Source of the DNA: Enterobacter sp.
GTDB lineage: Bacteria; Pseudomonadota; Gammaproteobacteria; Enterobacterales; Enterobacteriaceae
Direction of reading: 5' to 3'
Assembly (NCBI GenBank): GCA_022649305.1
Contig: JALCNW010000006.1
Coordinates: 1-64,000 of the forward strand
Length of the DNA: 64,000 nt
Shown here: piece after piece, positions 26,928 through 37,282 of the stretch
Numbering within the stretch: the first letter of the stretch is position 1
Layout of the letters: every line of letters begins with the position of its first letter
Notes under the pieces: model-generated
The model's database searches: none
The model's input: the letters and a program-made list of their open reading frames with translations, nothing else
Told to the model about the DNA's origin: nothing
Program-made: the position numbers and the translations under genes

Positions 26928-27756
26928 GCAGACAGGCGCGAAACGCGGCAAGCCCGGCGGCTTTGCCGCGTGATTCACGTAGCACCAGTCGGTAGCTGGC
27001 CCCGGTTTTGACGCTGGTGTCATAAGGACGGGCCAGGCGGCCCGCGCGAATATCTTCTTCCACCAGCGTTTCGTCGGCAATGGCCACGCCAAGCCCCTGC
27101 ATAGCCGCGGTGATGGCCAAATCCATCGTGTCAAAGTGCTGGTTTTTTTGCATGACAAAGGCGGTGCCAGCCTGTTTAGTCAACCACAGCGACCAGTCCG
27201 TTTTATCTCGCGTAGGATGCAAAAACGTTAGCGTATCCAGCGCTGCCCCCAGTCGTGTTGGGCTGACGACCGGCGTTAGCGCTTCTTCAAAGAGTAAATC
27301 TCCGGCATTCATATGGGTGCCAAACACAATCGCCGCATCATAGGATTCCGTTTTGAAGTTAACGGTGTGATCGGTCGTGGCCGTGAGCGAGATCTGTAAC
27401 TCTGGCTGTTCGCGCTCCACCTGGAGAAGACGAGGAATGAGCCAGCGCATGGCGCAGGTTGGTACTTTCAGGCGCACGACGGTTTGCAGCGCGCGAGCTT
27501 GTTCCGCCACCGTTAATAATTGTTCGAATGCGGATTGTAAATCGGGAAGCAGGGCGCTGCCTTGCGATGAAAGGCGCAGGCCACGGGCGTGTCGCTCAAA
27601 GAGGGGAAAGCCGAACCAGGCCTCAAGGGTGGCAATTTTACGGCTGACAGCGCCCTGAGTCAGACAAAGTTCTTTTGCCGCGTGAGTGAGATTCAGATGA
27701 CGCGCGGTGATCAGAAAGGCGTCTACAGCATTGTGTGGAAACGAGCGACGCGACAT
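26914..27756 (-). CDS. LysR-family regulator, GcvA-like
   Basis: A 280-residue LysR protein with an N-terminal helix-turn-helix (LNLTHAAKELCLTQGAVSRKIATLE) and a sensor domain containing the GcvA-group phrase YDAAIVFG. The ATG at 27756 is chosen for its GGAG site six bases upstream. It is convergent with the esterase gene and separated from the porin gene upstream by a terminator. Its target is unknown; the esterase or the porin-aminotransferase block are candidates. Confidence 0.85.
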   Translation of the reverse strand: MSRRSFPHNAVDAFLITARHLNLTHAAKELCLTQGAVSRKIATLEAWFGFPLFERHARGLRLSSQGSALLPDLQSAFEQLLTVAEQARALQTVVRLKVPTCAMRWLIPRLLQVEREQPELQISLTATTDHTVNFKTESYDAAIVFGTHMNAGDLLFEEALTPVVSPTRLGAALDTLTFLHPTRDKTDWSLWLTKQAGTAFVMQKNQHFDTMDLAITAAMQGLGVAIADETLVEEDIRAGRLARPYDTSVKTGASYRLVLRESRGKAAGLAAFRACLLNPD

Positions 27757-27826
27757 AAACACTCCAGGCATGCGTTTTTATCATGTCGGCTATCACACAA
27801 CACCTGATGGAACGTGTCAATCAGCT

Positions 27827-27852
27827 AAAAAAAACCCGCCAGGCGGCGGGTT
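27827..27852 (-). terminator. Terminator of the porin gene
   Basis: On the minus strand AACCCGCC-GCCT-GGCGGGTT is followed by a long T-run, just after the porin stop. Confidence 0.9.
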
Positions 27853-27868
27853 AGTGTCATGCAGGTTC

Positions 27869-29005
27869 TTAGAACTGGTACACCAGGCCTAAAGCGACGA
27901 TGTCATCGGTAGAGATGCCCGCGTCTTTATAGAACTGATCGTCGCCGTCCAGCAGGTTGATTTTATAATCAACATAGGTGGACATATTTTTGTTGAAGTA
28001 ATAGGTCGCGCCTACGTCAACATATTTCACCAGGTCTTTATCGGCATTCGCGGCGTTATAGGTTAAATCTTTGCCTTTTGATTGCAGATAAGAAACCGCA
28101 GGGCGCAGACCGAAATCGAACTGATACTGAGCGGTGACTTCAACGTTCTGCGTTTTATTCGCTACGCCGCCAACATCGCTGTTAGACGTGCTGCCGTAGG
28201 TAGTCATATTACGGGTTTCTGAATACATGGTTGCCAGATAGATATTATTGGCGTCGTATTTCAGGCCAGCGGTCCAGGCGTCGGCTTTATCGCCGTCAGC
28301 CATATAGGCGCTGGTGGAATTTTGCTGTGCATTGGTACGGTCAGAAGAGGCATAAGCTGCGCCTGCACTAAAGCCCATGCCAAAGTCATAGGTGGTCGAA
28401 ATACCAAAGCCGTCGCCATTTTCATGACGGACGTCGCGACCATTGTTGGTGCCTTCGTTACCGTTGCCAGCATCTTCGTTATTGCCCTGATACTGAAGAG
28501 CAAAGCTCAAACCGTCTACCAGGCCGTAGAAGTTGTTATTGCGGTATGTTGCCACGCCGTTTGCACGGCTGGTCATGTAAACGTCTGATTGTGAATAGGA
28601 ATCGCCACCGAACTCTGGCAGCATATCGGTCCAGCCTTCCACGTCGTACAGTACGCCGTAGTTACGACCGTAATCGAATGAACCGTAGTCACCAAATTTC
28701 AGGCCGGCGAAGGCCAGACGGGTCCAGGACTGGTTTTCGGAGCCTTCGGTATTGTTGGCCTGAACGTTGTATTCCCACTGGCCGTAACCGGTCAGTTGAT
28801 CGTTAATCTGGGTTTCGCCTTTGAAGCCAAGACGGACATAGGACTGATCGCCATCTTTTGACGAATCATCAGAGAAGTAGTGCAGACCGTCTACTTTGCC
28901 GTAGAGATCTAATTTGTTGCCGTCTTTATTATAAATTTCTGCTGCATGAGCGGTGCCTGCTGCCAACAGCGCGGGGATGACGATTGCCAAGACTTTTCTT
29001 TTCAT
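27869..29005 (-). CDS. OmpN-like general porin of the OmpC/OmpF family
   Basis: A 378-residue 16-strand trimeric porin. The signal peptide is 21 residues (cut after AHA, before AEIYNKDGN), the constriction loop L3 carries the conserved [20 protein letters not shown] segment, and the terminal residue is Phe as the Bam system requires. It is closest to E. coli OmpN from memory, but the genomic context is different and no micC-like RNA gene is seen beside it, so it may be another paralogue. A good AAGGAT site precedes the ATG. The long AT-rich upstream region suggests complex control. Confidence 0.9.
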   Translation of the reverse strand: MKRKVLAIVIPALLAAGTAHAAEIYNKDGNKLDLYGKVDGLHYFSDDSSKDGDQSYVRLGFKGETQINDQLTGYGQWEYNVQANNTEGSENQSWTRLAFAGLKFGDYGSFDYGRNYGVLYDVEGWTDMLPEFGGDSYSQSDVYMTSRANGVATYRNNNFYGLVDGLSFALQYQGNNEDAGNGNEGTNNGRDVRHENGDGFGISTTYDFGMGFSAGAAYASSDRTNAQQNSTSAYMADGDKADAWTAGLKYDANNIYLATMYSETRNMTTYGSTSNSDVGGVANKTQNVEVTAQYQFDFGLRPAVSYLQSKGKDLTYNAANADKDLVKYVDVGATYYFNKNMSTYVDYKINLLDGDDQFYKDAGISTDDIVALGLVYQF

Positions 29006-29352
29006 TTTCGATCCTTAAAAAGGTTTTTATTATGCTTTGGAATGAACTTTTGCACATATCATGAGTCGAATGAATCCTAATATTCTTTCGAGCGTTTCGG
29101 CAAATATTATAAATATTTTAAATGTTAATAATTGATTCATTATTAATTAAATGAAATCTTGATTGGCTTGATGAATAATTGATAATTAATTTATTCATGA
29201 GGCGTATTTGTATTTCACAATACGTGACTGACGAACAATCACGCCTCATGACCCATGCATTTTACTCATAGCTCCCATGACAACAATTCGGTTGTCGTTC
29301 ATCACCCCTTCTTGTTGAATAGTTATGCAATATCCACCTGAAAGGATTGATG
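29006..29352. promoter_or_regulatory. AT-rich divergent regulatory region, porin/aminotransferase
   Basis: No gene lies here. The left 190 bases are very AT-rich (many TTAATAATT-like runs), typical of H-NS or OmpR-controlled porin promoters. An 11-bp inverted repeat TCATGAGGCGT (29195-29205) / ACGCCTCATGA (29241-29251) and a small dyad GACAAC-AATTCG-GTTGTC (29279-29296) lie closer to the aminotransferase. Either could be an operator. Confidence 0.5.
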
Positions 29353-30522
29353 ATGACTCTGCGTACTCCGGTGCACACTCGCTCGAAACTGCCTGATGTC
29401 GGCACGACTATTTTTACGGTGATTGGCCAGCTTTCTGCCCAACATAACGCCATCAATCTTTCTCAGGGAGCGCCTAACTTTTCCTGCGATCCTAAGCTCA
29501 TCGCGGGCGTAACGCGTGCCATGGAAGCGGACCATAATCAGTATGCGGCGATGACCGGTTTGCAACCGCTGAAGGCGCGCATTGCGGATAAAATCGCTTC
29601 GCTATACGGAACGCGCTATGACGTGGACAGCGAAGTGCTGATAACCGCCAGCGCTAGTGAAGGGTTATATTCTGCCATTAGCGGCCTCGTACATCCCGGC
29701 GATGAAGTTATCTATTTCGAGCCATCGTTCGATAGCTACGCGCCCATCGTGCGGTTGCAGGGCGCAACCCCGGTGGCGATTAAACTGACGGTGCCGGATT
29801 TTGCTGTTAACTGGGATGAGGTCCGCGCGGCGATATCGACGCGCACCCGGATGATCATCATTAACACGCCACACAACCCGAGCGGGCAGGTCTTCTCGGC
29901 AGACGATCTGCAACAGCTGGCGGCGATTACGCGGCATACCGATATCATTATTTTGTCTGACGAAGTGTACGAACATGTCGTTTTCGACGGCAAGCCGCAC
30001 CATGGAATGGCCACACATCCGCAGCTGGCGGAGCGCAGCGTGATCGTGTCGTCATTCGGAAAAACCTATCATGTCACCGGCTGGCGCGTAGGGTATTGTG
30101 TTGCACCGGCCGAACTGATGGATGAGATTTGCAAAGTGCATCAGTTTTTGATGTTTTCTGCCGATACTCCTATGCAGTACGCGTTTGCTGAGCATATGGC
30201 CGATCCGCAAACCTGGCTTACGCTGGCTGCGTTTTATCAACGCAAGCGCGATCTGCTGCAAAATTTGCTGGCCGAATCACCGTTTACGTTATTACCCAGC
30301 GCAGGGTCGTTCTTCCTGCTGGCCGATTACAGCCACTTTAGCGATGAAAGCGACGGTGAAATGGTCAAACGGCTGATAACAGAATGCGGTGTTGCCACTA
30401 TTCCGCTGTCGGCGTTTTATGCCGACGGTACGGATAACAAATTGATCCGTCTCTCTTTCGCTAAAGATGAGGCAACATTACGGGCAGGCGCGCAAGCCCT
30501 GTGTCGGATTAAACCACGCTAA
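29353..30522 (+). CDS. PLP-dependent aminotransferase, YbdL (methionine aminotransferase)-like
   Basis: A 389-residue fold-type I aminotransferase aligning with E. coli YbdL from SKLPDVGTTIF onward at roughly half identity. YbdL transaminates methionine, histidine and phenylalanine. The PLP lysine is Lys237 (SSFGKTYHVTGW); NTPHNPSG and SDEVYEH hold the Asn and Asp/Tyr ligands. Two consecutive ATGs occur; 29353 has the better six-base spacing from AAAGGA. It is followed after 11 bases by an amino-acid binding protein gene, so uptake and transamination of one substrate are likely linked. Confidence 0.87.
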   Translation: MTLRTPVHTRSKLPDVGTTIFTVIGQLSAQHNAINLSQGAPNFSCDPKLIAGVTRAMEADHNQYAAMTGLQPLKARIADKIASLYGTRYDVDSEVLITASASEGLYSAISGLVHPGDEVIYFEPSFDSYAPIVRLQGATPVAIKLTVPDFAVNWDEVRAAISTRTRMIIINTPHNPSGQVFSADDLQQLAAITRHTDIIILSDEVYEHVVFDGKPHHGMATHPQLAERSVIVSSFGKTYHVTGWRVGYCVAPAELMDEICKVHQFLMFSADTPMQYAFAEHMADPQTWLTLAAFYQRKRDLLQNLLAESPFTLLPSAGSFFLLADYSHFSDESDGEMVKRLITECGVATIPLSAFYADGTDNKLIRLSFAKDEATLRAGAQALCRIKPR

Positions 30523-30533
30523 GGAGTTTTGCT

Positions 30534-31307
30534 ATGAAATTTAACGCGTTAGTTGTCGGCCTGGGAATGCTGTGTTCATTTTCTTCATTTGCGGCTACCG
30601 AGCTTCGTTATGGACTTGAAGCCGAATATCCACCCTTTGAAAGCCGCAACGCATCTGGTGAGCTGGAAGGGTTTGATATCGATCTGGGCAAGGCGATTTG
30701 TCAAGCCGCTGCGCTGAAGTGCAGCTGGGTCGAAACCTCATTCGATGCGCTTATCCCAGGGCTGATGGCGAAAAAATTCGATGCGATTAACTCGGCAATG
30801 AACATTACTGACCAGCGTCGCCAGAGTATCGACTTTACCCAACCTATTTATCGCATACCTTCACAACTGGTGGGGAAGGCGGGTAGCGGTGTCGAAGCCA
30901 CGCCGGAAGGTTTAAAAGGTAAATCTATCGGCGTCTTGCAGGGCTCCATTCAGGAAACCTATGCTAAAGAGCATTGGGAAAAACACGGTGTCACCGTGGT
31001 GTCTTATAAAGATCAGAACATGGCATGGGCAGACTTGCTGAATGGCCGTATTGACGCCTCGCTGGTGATGTCGGCGGCTGGACAGGCAGGTTTCCTCAGT
31101 AAACCGCAGGGGAAAGGGTTTGGCTTTATCGGCAAGCCCGTGTCGGACGACACGATCCTCGGCAGTGGGATCGGCTTTGGGCTGCGCAAAGGTGACGAGG
31201 CCACCAAAAAACAGCTTGATACCGCCATTGAGAAAGTCCGCGCTGACGGAACGATCGATAAGCTGGCTCAGAAGTACTTTCCAGGTATCGATGTCAGCGT
31301 AATATAA
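30534..31307 (+). CDS. Amino-acid ABC transporter periplasmic binding protein
   Basis: A 257-residue solute-binding protein of family 3 (HisJ/ArtJ/GlnH). The signal peptide ends near SFA-ATELRYG, and LRYGLEAEYPPFE, GFDIDLGKAIC and FDALIPGLMAKKFDAI are the classic family segments for polar or basic amino acids. No permease or ATPase gene is adjacent, so it must use a transporter encoded elsewhere. It shares an operon with the aminotransferase and is closed by a terminator. Confidence 0.88.
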   Translation: MKFNALVVGLGMLCSFSSFAATELRYGLEAEYPPFESRNASGELEGFDIDLGKAICQAAALKCSWVETSFDALIPGLMAKKFDAINSAMNITDQRRQSIDFTQPIYRIPSQLVGKAGSGVEATPEGLKGKSIGVLQGSIQETYAKEHWEKHGVTVVSYKDQNMAWADLLNGRIDASLVMSAAGQAGFLSKPQGKGFGFIGKPVSDDTILGSGIGFGLRKGDEATKKQLDTAIEKVRADGTIDKLAQKYFPGIDVSVI

Positions 31308-31324
31308 CAATATTGCGCCTTATT

Positions 31325-31359
31325 AGCCCCTGATGACGATGTCCATCGGGGGCTTTTTT
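31325..31359 (+). terminator. Terminator of the aminotransferase/binding-protein operon
   Basis: Stem AGCCCCTGATG/CATCGGGGGCT (one mismatch) with an 8-base loop and T-run, 18 bases after the stop. Confidence 0.88.
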
Positions 31360-31554
31360 ATAGTGAGTTATACGTAACTTTACCCGTAATTCGGGTCATT
31401 CCCCTCGACAGAAAATATTTCTCACTTTGCTCATATAATCACCGCTCAACAATTGGATTCTTAACCATTTTTGTTTAGTCTGTGCGTTCTTTCCTGCCGT
31501 CGTTTCGCCGTACGCGAAACTCATTCACACGACCATAAGGACGTTTTCTCAGGC

Positions 31555-33210
31555 ATGAATCGCAGACATTTTTTACAAGGCTCGCTGGCAATGGCAGCGC
31601 TGAGCGGCACAGCCGGACTGTCATCGCTCTTTTCCCGTGCGGCTTTTGCCGCTGACTCGGACATTGCCGACGGCCTGAGCCGTCGTTTTGACTTCTCTGT
31701 ACTGCAATCCATGGCTCACGATCTGGCGCAAACCCCGTGGGGCGGTGCGCCGCGTCCATTGCCAGAAACGCTGGCAACCATGACGCCGCAGGCCTACAAC
31801 GCCATTCAGTACGACGCCAAACAGTCGCTGTGGAACAACATCGAAAACCGTCAGCTAGACGTACAATTCTTCCACATGGGGATGGGATTCCGTCGCCGCG
31901 TGCGCATGTTCTCTCTGGATTCCGGCACCTCTCAGGCGCGCGAAATCCATTTTCGCCCGGAACTGTTTACCTACAATGATACCGGCGTGGATACCAAACA
32001 GTTGCAGGGGCAAAGCGATTTAGGTTTTGCCGGTTTCCGTGCGTTCAAAGCGCCTGAACTGGCGCGCCGTGATATCGTCTCTTTCCTGGGAGCAAGCTAT
32101 TTCCGTGCGGTAGATGATACCTATCAATACGGTCTTTCCGCGCGCGGTCTGGCTGTTGATACCTTTACCGATACGCCGGAAGAGTTCCCCGATTTCACCT
32201 CGTTCTGGTTCGAAACGGTTAAACCGGGCGATACCACCTTTACCGTCTATACGCTGCTCGACAGCCCAAGTATCACTGGTGCCTACAAATTCGTGATCCA
32301 TTGCGAGAAGAGCCAGGTGATCATGGAGGTGGACAACCACCTGTACGCGCGTAAGGACATCAAACAGCTCGGCATCTCCCCGATGACCAGCATGTTCAGC
32401 TGTGGCAATAATGAGCGCCGCATGTGTGACACGATTCACCCGCAAATCCACGACTCCGATCGTCTGGCGATGTGGCGGGGCAACGGTGAATGGATTTGTC
32501 GTCCGCTGAATAACCCGCAAAAGCTCCAGTTCAATGCTTATCAGGACAAAAACCCGAAAGGATTTGGCCTGCTGCAACTCGATCGCGATTTCTCGCACTA
32601 CCAGGACATCATGGGCTGGTATAACAAGCGTCCAAGTCTGTGGGTTGAACCGCGTAACCAGTGGGGCAAGGGCAGCGTGGGCCTGATGGAGATCCCGACG
32701 ACGGGTGAAACGCTGGATAACATCGTTTGCTTCTGGCAGCCGGAAAAAGCGGTGAAAGCGGGTGATGAGCTGGACTTCAAATATCGCCTGTACTGGAGCG
32801 CGCAGCCGCCGGTTCGTTCTCCGCTGGCTAACGTTTACGCCACCCGCACGGGCATGGGCGGTTTCCCGGAAGGCTGGGCACCAGGCGAAAATTACCCAAA
32901 AACCTGGGCGCGTCGCTTCGCCGTCGACTTCGTGGGCGGTGATCTCAAAGCCGCGGCACCAAAAGGTATCGAACCGGTGATTACGCTCTCCAACGGCGAA
33001 GCGCGGCAGGTCGAAATCCTCTACGTTGAACCGTTCGATGGATACCGCATTTTGTTTGACTGGTATCCGACGGATGATTCCACCGATCCGGTGGATATGC
33101 GGATGTTCCTGCGCTGTCAGGGCGATGCTATCAGCGAAACCTGGCTGTATCAGTATTTCCCGCCTGCGCCGGATAAACGCCAATACGTTGACGATCGTAT
33201 TATGCGTTGA
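31555..33210 (+). CDS. opgD: Periplasmic glucan biosynthesis protein OpgD (MdoD)
   Basis: A 551-residue protein of the same length as E. coli OpgD, which controls the backbone structure of osmoregulated periplasmic glucans. A twin-arginine signal ([10 protein letters not shown], cleavage after AFA near residue 33) sends it folded to the periplasm. The ATG at 31555 reproduces the family N-terminus; a longer frame from 31471 has no support. In K-12 opgD follows ydcJ directly; here six kilobases of accessory genes intervene, and ydcH and rimL are missing downstream. Confidence 0.96.
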   Translation: MNRRHFLQGSLAMAALSGTAGLSSLFSRAAFAADSDIADGLSRRFDFSVLQSMAHDLAQTPWGGAPRPLPETLATMTPQAYNAIQYDAKQSLWNNIENRQLDVQFFHMGMGFRRRVRMFSLDSGTSQAREIHFRPELFTYNDTGVDTKQLQGQSDLGFAGFRAFKAPELARRDIVSFLGASYFRAVDDTYQYGLSARGLAVDTFTDTPEEFPDFTSFWFETVKPGDTTFTVYTLLDSPSITGAYKFVIHCEKSQVIMEVDNHLYARKDIKQLGISPMTSMFSCGNNERRMCDTIHPQIHDSDRLAMWRGNGEWICRPLNNPQKLQFNAYQDKNPKGFGLLQLDRDFSHYQDIMGWYNKRPSLWVEPRNQWGKGSVGLMEIPTTGETLDNIVCFWQPEKAVKAGDELDFKYRLYWSAQPPVRSPLANVYATRTGMGGFPEGWAPGENYPKTWARRFAVDFVGGDLKAAAPKGIEPVITLSNGEARQVEILYVEPFDGYRILFDWYPTDDSTDPVDMRMFLRCQGDAISETWLYQYFPPAPDKRQYVDDRIMR

Positions 33211-33219
33211 TGGCAACTT

Positions 33220-33245
33220 CCTCTCCCCGCACGGGGAGAGGTTTT
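33220..33245. terminator. Terminator between opgD and ydcK
   Basis: Perfect 10-bp stem CCTCTCCCCG/CGGGGAGAGG with a minimal loop and TTTT, between convergent opgD and ydcK. Confidence 0.85.
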
Positions 33246-34224
33246 AAATGGCCCCCAGCAGTGGCGTGCGGGTAATACGCTGCTGCCCGTTTATCACCTT
33301 TTCACCGCGCAGATGAATGTTTTCTCCGGCGAACGCTTCAATGACCGCATCGTCGGTGATCTCTACCCGGTGTTCGATCAGCACATCGCCGCTGATTCGG
33401 GCGCGTCCCTGAATAACCACTTTATCGTCAATCATGATGGGCCCCCCGCGCAGCCACGCCTGGCCGCCAATCAGGACATGATGTTTAATGACGCAGTTAC
33501 CTTCCACCACTGCGTTTTCCGCCACCTGTGAGCTGTAGCGTAGGGTTGGAATGGCGTCCTCTTCTCGGCCCGCAATCAGCCTGGCATTACCGTAGACTTT
33601 TGCGCAGTCGCAAATCCAGACGTTGTTCAGTTCATTACCTTCGATCAACGCGTTATCGAATATCTCGGCTCGATGTTCAACAAACGCATTATTCACAATG
33701 GCATCACCGTATATCTGCGCCTGATGCACGATGCGAGACTGGCTGACGGTGGCGTTATCGAAGATCATCAGGATCTGCTCGTGATCCGGCGTGAGGCCTG
33801 TGGCAGCGACGATTTGGCTCTCGTGCAGAATGCGCGCATTGCCGTAAAGATGGCACACCCCGCGCACATCAGAGCGCTGCACCGTAACGTGACCGCCAAG
33901 CTTTGCGCCATGACTAACCTGTGACGCATCGACCCAGCTGTTATCACCGATGCAGGCGGCATGTCCGATGATGCAGGGTTGAGTGATACGCGCGTTATCG
34001 CGAACGCGCGCGCCTGCATAAACCACGCTATTTTCATCGTAGATCCAACAATGACCGTCGTGGGCGAGCGCGTTTTCGTCGTCGATCCATCCGCCTTTGG
34101 TTCCGGCGCTGATATCGTTGAAGTCGCGGGTGGCGATAATTTGTCGCAGCGTGACGGCGGTTTTGGTCTCGCCATTTTGCCAATGCCAGATACGGGTTTC
34201 ATCGCTGAGCCGGTATTTTTTCAT
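33244..34224 (-). CDS. ydcK: YdcK, left-handed beta-helix (hexapeptide-repeat) protein
   Basis: A 326-residue protein of the same length as E. coli YdcK. Imperfect hexapeptide repeats run through almost the whole chain (for example [35 protein letters not shown]), predicting a left-handed beta-helix like acyltransferases, but no catalytic His of a known acetyltransferase can be assigned. Its function is unknown. The ATG at 34224 follows AGGAA and gives the family start MKKYRLSDE. Confidence 0.93.
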   Translation of the reverse strand: MKKYRLSDETRIWHWQNGETKTAVTLRQIIATRDFNDISAGTKGGWIDDENALAHDGHCWIYDENSVVYAGARVRDNARITQPCIIGHAACIGDNSWVDASQVSHGAKLGGHVTVQRSDVRGVCHLYGNARILHESQIVAATGLTPDHEQILMIFDNATVSQSRIVHQAQIYGDAIVNNAFVEHRAEIFDNALIEGNELNNVWICDCAKVYGNARLIAGREEDAIPTLRYSSQVAENAVVEGNCVIKHHVLIGGQAWLRGGPIMIDDKVVIQGRARISGDVLIEHRVEITDDAVIEAFAGENIHLRGEKVINGQQRITRTPLLGAI

Positions 34225-34346
34225 CACACTATTCCTGAGGGTCGTCTTCACTAACCGTAGCAAACTTTACGACTTTCGAAGTACTGGCAACCGCTCTCGA
34301 AACCCCTTAAACTAGCATTTCAAATATTATTTATAATTTAAAATCA

Positions 34347-35351
34347 ATGCATAAAAGCAACAATTCCCAACAAGTTCTTAACTTACCCTTTGGCTACTTT
34401 GGTATGGTGCTCGGCACCATTGGTATGGGTTTCGCCTGGCGATATGCCAGCGTCATTTGGCCGGTCCCCCATTGGCCTGGTGAGATGTTGGTCGCGCTGG
34501 CGGTATTGATATGGTTTTTGTTAAGCACTGCGACGATCGCGCGCGCCGTGCGTTTTCCTCGCAGCGTGTTAGCAGAAATGCGCCACCCGGTGATGAGCAG
34601 TTTTGTGAGCCTTTTCCCGGCCACCACGCTGCTGGTAGCGATTGGTTTTGTGCCCTGGTTAAGGCCCGTCTCGCTGGGGTTATTCACGGTAGGCGTGGTG
34701 GTTCAATTAGGATATGCCGCCTGGCAAAGCGCAGGGCTGTGGCGGGGGAAACATCCAGAAGCCGCTACCACGCCGGGTTTGTATCTTCCGACGGTTGCCA
34801 ATAATTTTATCAGCGCGATGGCCTGCGGTGCGCTCGGCTTTCATGATGCCGGGCTGGTCTTTCTGGGCGCAGGCGTCTTTTCATGGCTTAGCCTTGAGCC
34901 GGTTATTCTTCAGCGTTTGCGCAGTGCCGGAGAGCTTGCTCCTGCGTTACGGACCTCATTGGGGATTCAGCTTGCACCCGCACTGGTCGCCTGTAGCGCC
35001 TGGTTCAGCGTCAACGGAGGGGAGGCGGATACCTTTGCCAAAATGCTGTTTGGCTACGGTCTTTTGCAACTGCTGTTTATGCTGCGCCTGATGCCATGGT
35101 ATCTCTCACAACCCTTTAATGCGTCTTTCTGGAGCTTCTCGTTCGGTGTTTCCGCCCTGGCGACGACGGGGCTACATCTTGGGCAAAGCAGTCCATCCGG
35201 CTTCTTTCATGCTATTGCGCTCCCGTTGTTCATTTTGACTAACGGCATCATCGCGCTCCTGCTGGCGCGTACGTTTATTTTGCTGATGCAGGGAAAATTA
35301 TTAGTTCGTTCAGATAAAGCCACGCTTATGCACACTGAGGAAAAAGAATGA
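34347..35351 (+). CDS. tehA: TehA, SLAC1-type anion channel/dicarboxylate transporter homologue
   Basis: A 334-residue membrane protein with ten helices, closely matching E. coli TehA (330). The family includes plant SLAC1 anion channels; a conserved Phe gates the pore. It was named for tellurite resistance seen on overexpression. Highly conserved stretches include [18 protein letters not shown] and [23 protein letters not shown]. The last four bases overlap the tehB start (ATGA), so the pair is translationally coupled. Confidence 0.95.
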   Translation: MHKSNNSQQVLNLPFGYFGMVLGTIGMGFAWRYASVIWPVPHWPGEMLVALAVLIWFLLSTATIARAVRFPRSVLAEMRHPVMSSFVSLFPATTLLVAIGFVPWLRPVSLGLFTVGVVVQLGYAAWQSAGLWRGKHPEAATTPGLYLPTVANNFISAMACGALGFHDAGLVFLGAGVFSWLSLEPVILQRLRSAGELAPALRTSLGIQLAPALVACSAWFSVNGGEADTFAKMLFGYGLLQLLFMLRLMPWYLSQPFNASFWSFSFGVSALATTGLHLGQSSPSGFFHAIALPLFILTNGIIALLLARTFILLMQGKLLVRSDKATLMHTEEKE

Positions 35352-35944
35352 CTGTCTTTGATGAAAATTACTTCACCGGGAAATATGGCCTGACGCAAAC
35401 GCATTCTGACGTGGTTTACAGCGCCGGGATCGTAAAACCAGGCAACACGCTGGATCTGGGCTGCGGCAACGGTCGCAACAGCCTGTATCTCGCGGCCAAC
35501 GGCTTTGACGTGACGGCGTGGGATAAAAACCCGGCGGGTATCGAGAATATCGAACGTATCAAGGCGGCTGAAGGAATTGATAATTTAAAAGCCGATATTA
35601 AAGATTTGAACAGTCTGAGCTTTGAAGGGGAGTACGATTTTATTCTCTCCACCGTGGTGATGATGTTCCTGGAAGCAAAAACGATTCCGGGTCTGATCGC
35701 TAATATGCAGCGTTGCACCAGGCCTGGCGGTTACAACCTGATTGTGGCGGCAATGGATACCGACGATTTTCCGTGTACCGTTGGCTTCCCGTTCGCGTTT
35801 AAAAGCGGCGAACTGAGCCGCTATTATGACGGTTGGGAACTGCTGAAATACAACGAGGACGTCGGCGAGTTACACCGCACCGACGCCAACGGTAATCGCA
35901 TCAAACTGCGCTTCGCCACGATGCTGGCGCGCAAACCCGCTTAA
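35348..35944 (+). CDS. tehB: TehB, SAM-dependent tellurite/selenite methyltransferase
   Basis: A 198-residue Rossmann methyltransferase. The SAM-binding motif I is [15 protein letters not shown], and the protein aligns with E. coli TehB (197 residues) throughout. It methylates tellurite and selenite in vitro to volatile products. It overlaps tehA by four bases upstream and the convergent peptidase gene by four bases downstream, so this is a very compact junction. Confidence 0.95.
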   Translation: MTVFDENYFTGKYGLTQTHSDVVYSAGIVKPGNTLDLGCGNGRNSLYLAANGFDVTAWDKNPAGIENIERIKAAEGIDNLKADIKDLNSLSFEGEYDFILSTVVMMFLEAKTIPGLIANMQRCTRPGGYNLIVAAMDTDDFPCTVGFPFAFKSGELSRYYDGWELLKYNEDVGELHRTDANGNRIKLRFATMLARKPA

Positions 35945-37170
35945 CGGGCGGCCAGCAGGCAAATTTGCAGTGCGGTGTTGTAGGAGGCCTCGAATGACGA
36001 CAGCGGTAAAAACTCAAACTTCGAATGGAAGTTATGAGCGCCGGTGAAGAAATTCGGGGTCAGCAGACCTTTTGCCGATAACGCTGCACCGTCTGTTCCC
36101 CCGCGCATTGGCGTCGGTTTGGGCGTGATGCCGAGTGACTCCATCGCCTCAAACATCAGGTCAATTGCGCGGCGATCTTCGCCAATAGCGTTGCTGATAT
36201 TGCTGTAGGTATCCTCGATGTGGTGCTCGACTTTTGCTGTTGGATGCTGGGCGGCGATTTTGCTGGCGACATCGGCAATCTGCTGTTTACGGGCGGCAAA
36301 ATTCGCTTTGTCGAAATCACGAATGTTGGCTTTTAGCACGGCGTCGTTTTGTCCCGCCTGAATACCGTTAAACCAGATATAGCCCTCACGCCCTTCGGTA
36401 CACTCAGGCGTTTGCTGGCGATCGAAGTGGCTCATAAAATCAACCACCATCAGCAGCGGATTCACCAGCACGCCTTTTGCCGACATCGGATGGGCGGTCA
36501 CGCCGGTAAAGCGGATTTCTGCTGCGGCAGCATTGAAGTTCTCATAGACAATCTCACCCAGTTCACAGCAGTCGATAGTCCAGGCAAAATCAACGTCGAA
36601 ACGTTTCAGATCCAACGCTTTCGCGCCGTTCAGGCCAATCTCTTCGTCTGGCACAAACGCGACCACAATATCGCCATGCTGATGTTCTGCCGTTAAGTTT
36701 TCCAGCACCGTCATCACCACGGTGACGGCGGATTTATTATCTGCGCCTAATACGCTGGTTCCGTCGCTAAAAATAATCTCTTCGTTGGGGTAAGCCAGAA
36801 TTTCAGGGTGCTCATTAATGCGTAACCAAATCGCTTTCTCTTTATTCAAACAGAGATCTTCTCCGGTAAAGGTGAGTATTTGCGGATGAATATCCGGTGA
36901 TAATCCCACGTCCACCGTATCAATATGGGTAATAAAACCAATACGTGGAGCGTCAGGCACATTCCCTTTTTTAACAGCGGTGACGGTGGCAAATTCGTCG
37001 ATCACTATGTCGCTTAAACCCAGTGATTTCAGCTCGTTAGCTAACTCTTTGGCCATCTCATGTTGACCCGGCGTGGAGGGCAGCGTTTTGACCTTTGGAT
37101 CGCTCTGGCTGGTTATTGCAAGATAGCGAAAAAAGCGTTGGGTTAATTGACTGGAGAGTGTTGAAGCCAT
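35941..37170 (-). CDS. Peptidase T-like M20 aminotripeptidase (PepT paralogue)
   Basis: A 409-residue dizinc peptidase (PepT 408) with the M20 residues visible: His82 and Asp84 (THIDT), Asp144 (GADNK), catalytic Glu176 and ligand Glu177 (PDEE), Asp200, and a C-terminal His in [11 protein letters not shown]. It differs at many positions from E. coli PepT, which lies near potABCD, so it is a second copy or a relative such as a peptidase with other specificity. The ATG at 37170 has AAGGA upstream. It is divergent from a dipeptide-binding protein gene, suggesting joint peptide use. Confidence 0.88.
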   Translation of the reverse strand: MASTLSSQLTQRFFRYLAITSQSDPKVKTLPSTPGQHEMAKELANELKSLGLSDIVIDEFATVTAVKKGNVPDAPRIGFITHIDTVDVGLSPDIHPQILTFTGEDLCLNKEKAIWLRINEHPEILAYPNEEIIFSDGTSVLGADNKSAVTVVMTVLENLTAEHQHGDIVVAFVPDEEIGLNGAKALDLKRFDVDFAWTIDCCELGEIVYENFNAAAAEIRFTGVTAHPMSAKGVLVNPLLMVVDFMSHFDRQQTPECTEGREGYIWFNGIQAGQNDAVLKANIRDFDKANFAARKQQIADVASKIAAQHPTAKVEHHIEDTYSNISNAIGEDRRAIDLMFEAMESLGITPKPTPMRGGTDGAALSAKGLLTPNFFTGAHNFHSKFEFLPLSSFEASYNTALQICLLAAR

Positions 37171-37282
37171 AGTGATTCCTTCTTTATTTGTATTATCAGG
37201 TGTTTGCAATGTCACTTTAATGTTATTTATGGATTGGCAAAAGAATTAATTAGCCGTCGAATTAAAAAGACAGGAAAACGCG

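Noticed and set aside
29006..29352. A micC-like small RNA next to the OmpN-like porin
   Set aside because: E. coli micC lies beside ompN, but I find no matching conserved 5' seed or terminator here.
32020..33216. Long open frame antisense to opgD
   Set aside because: Opposite a certain gene; composition is typical of antisense shadows.
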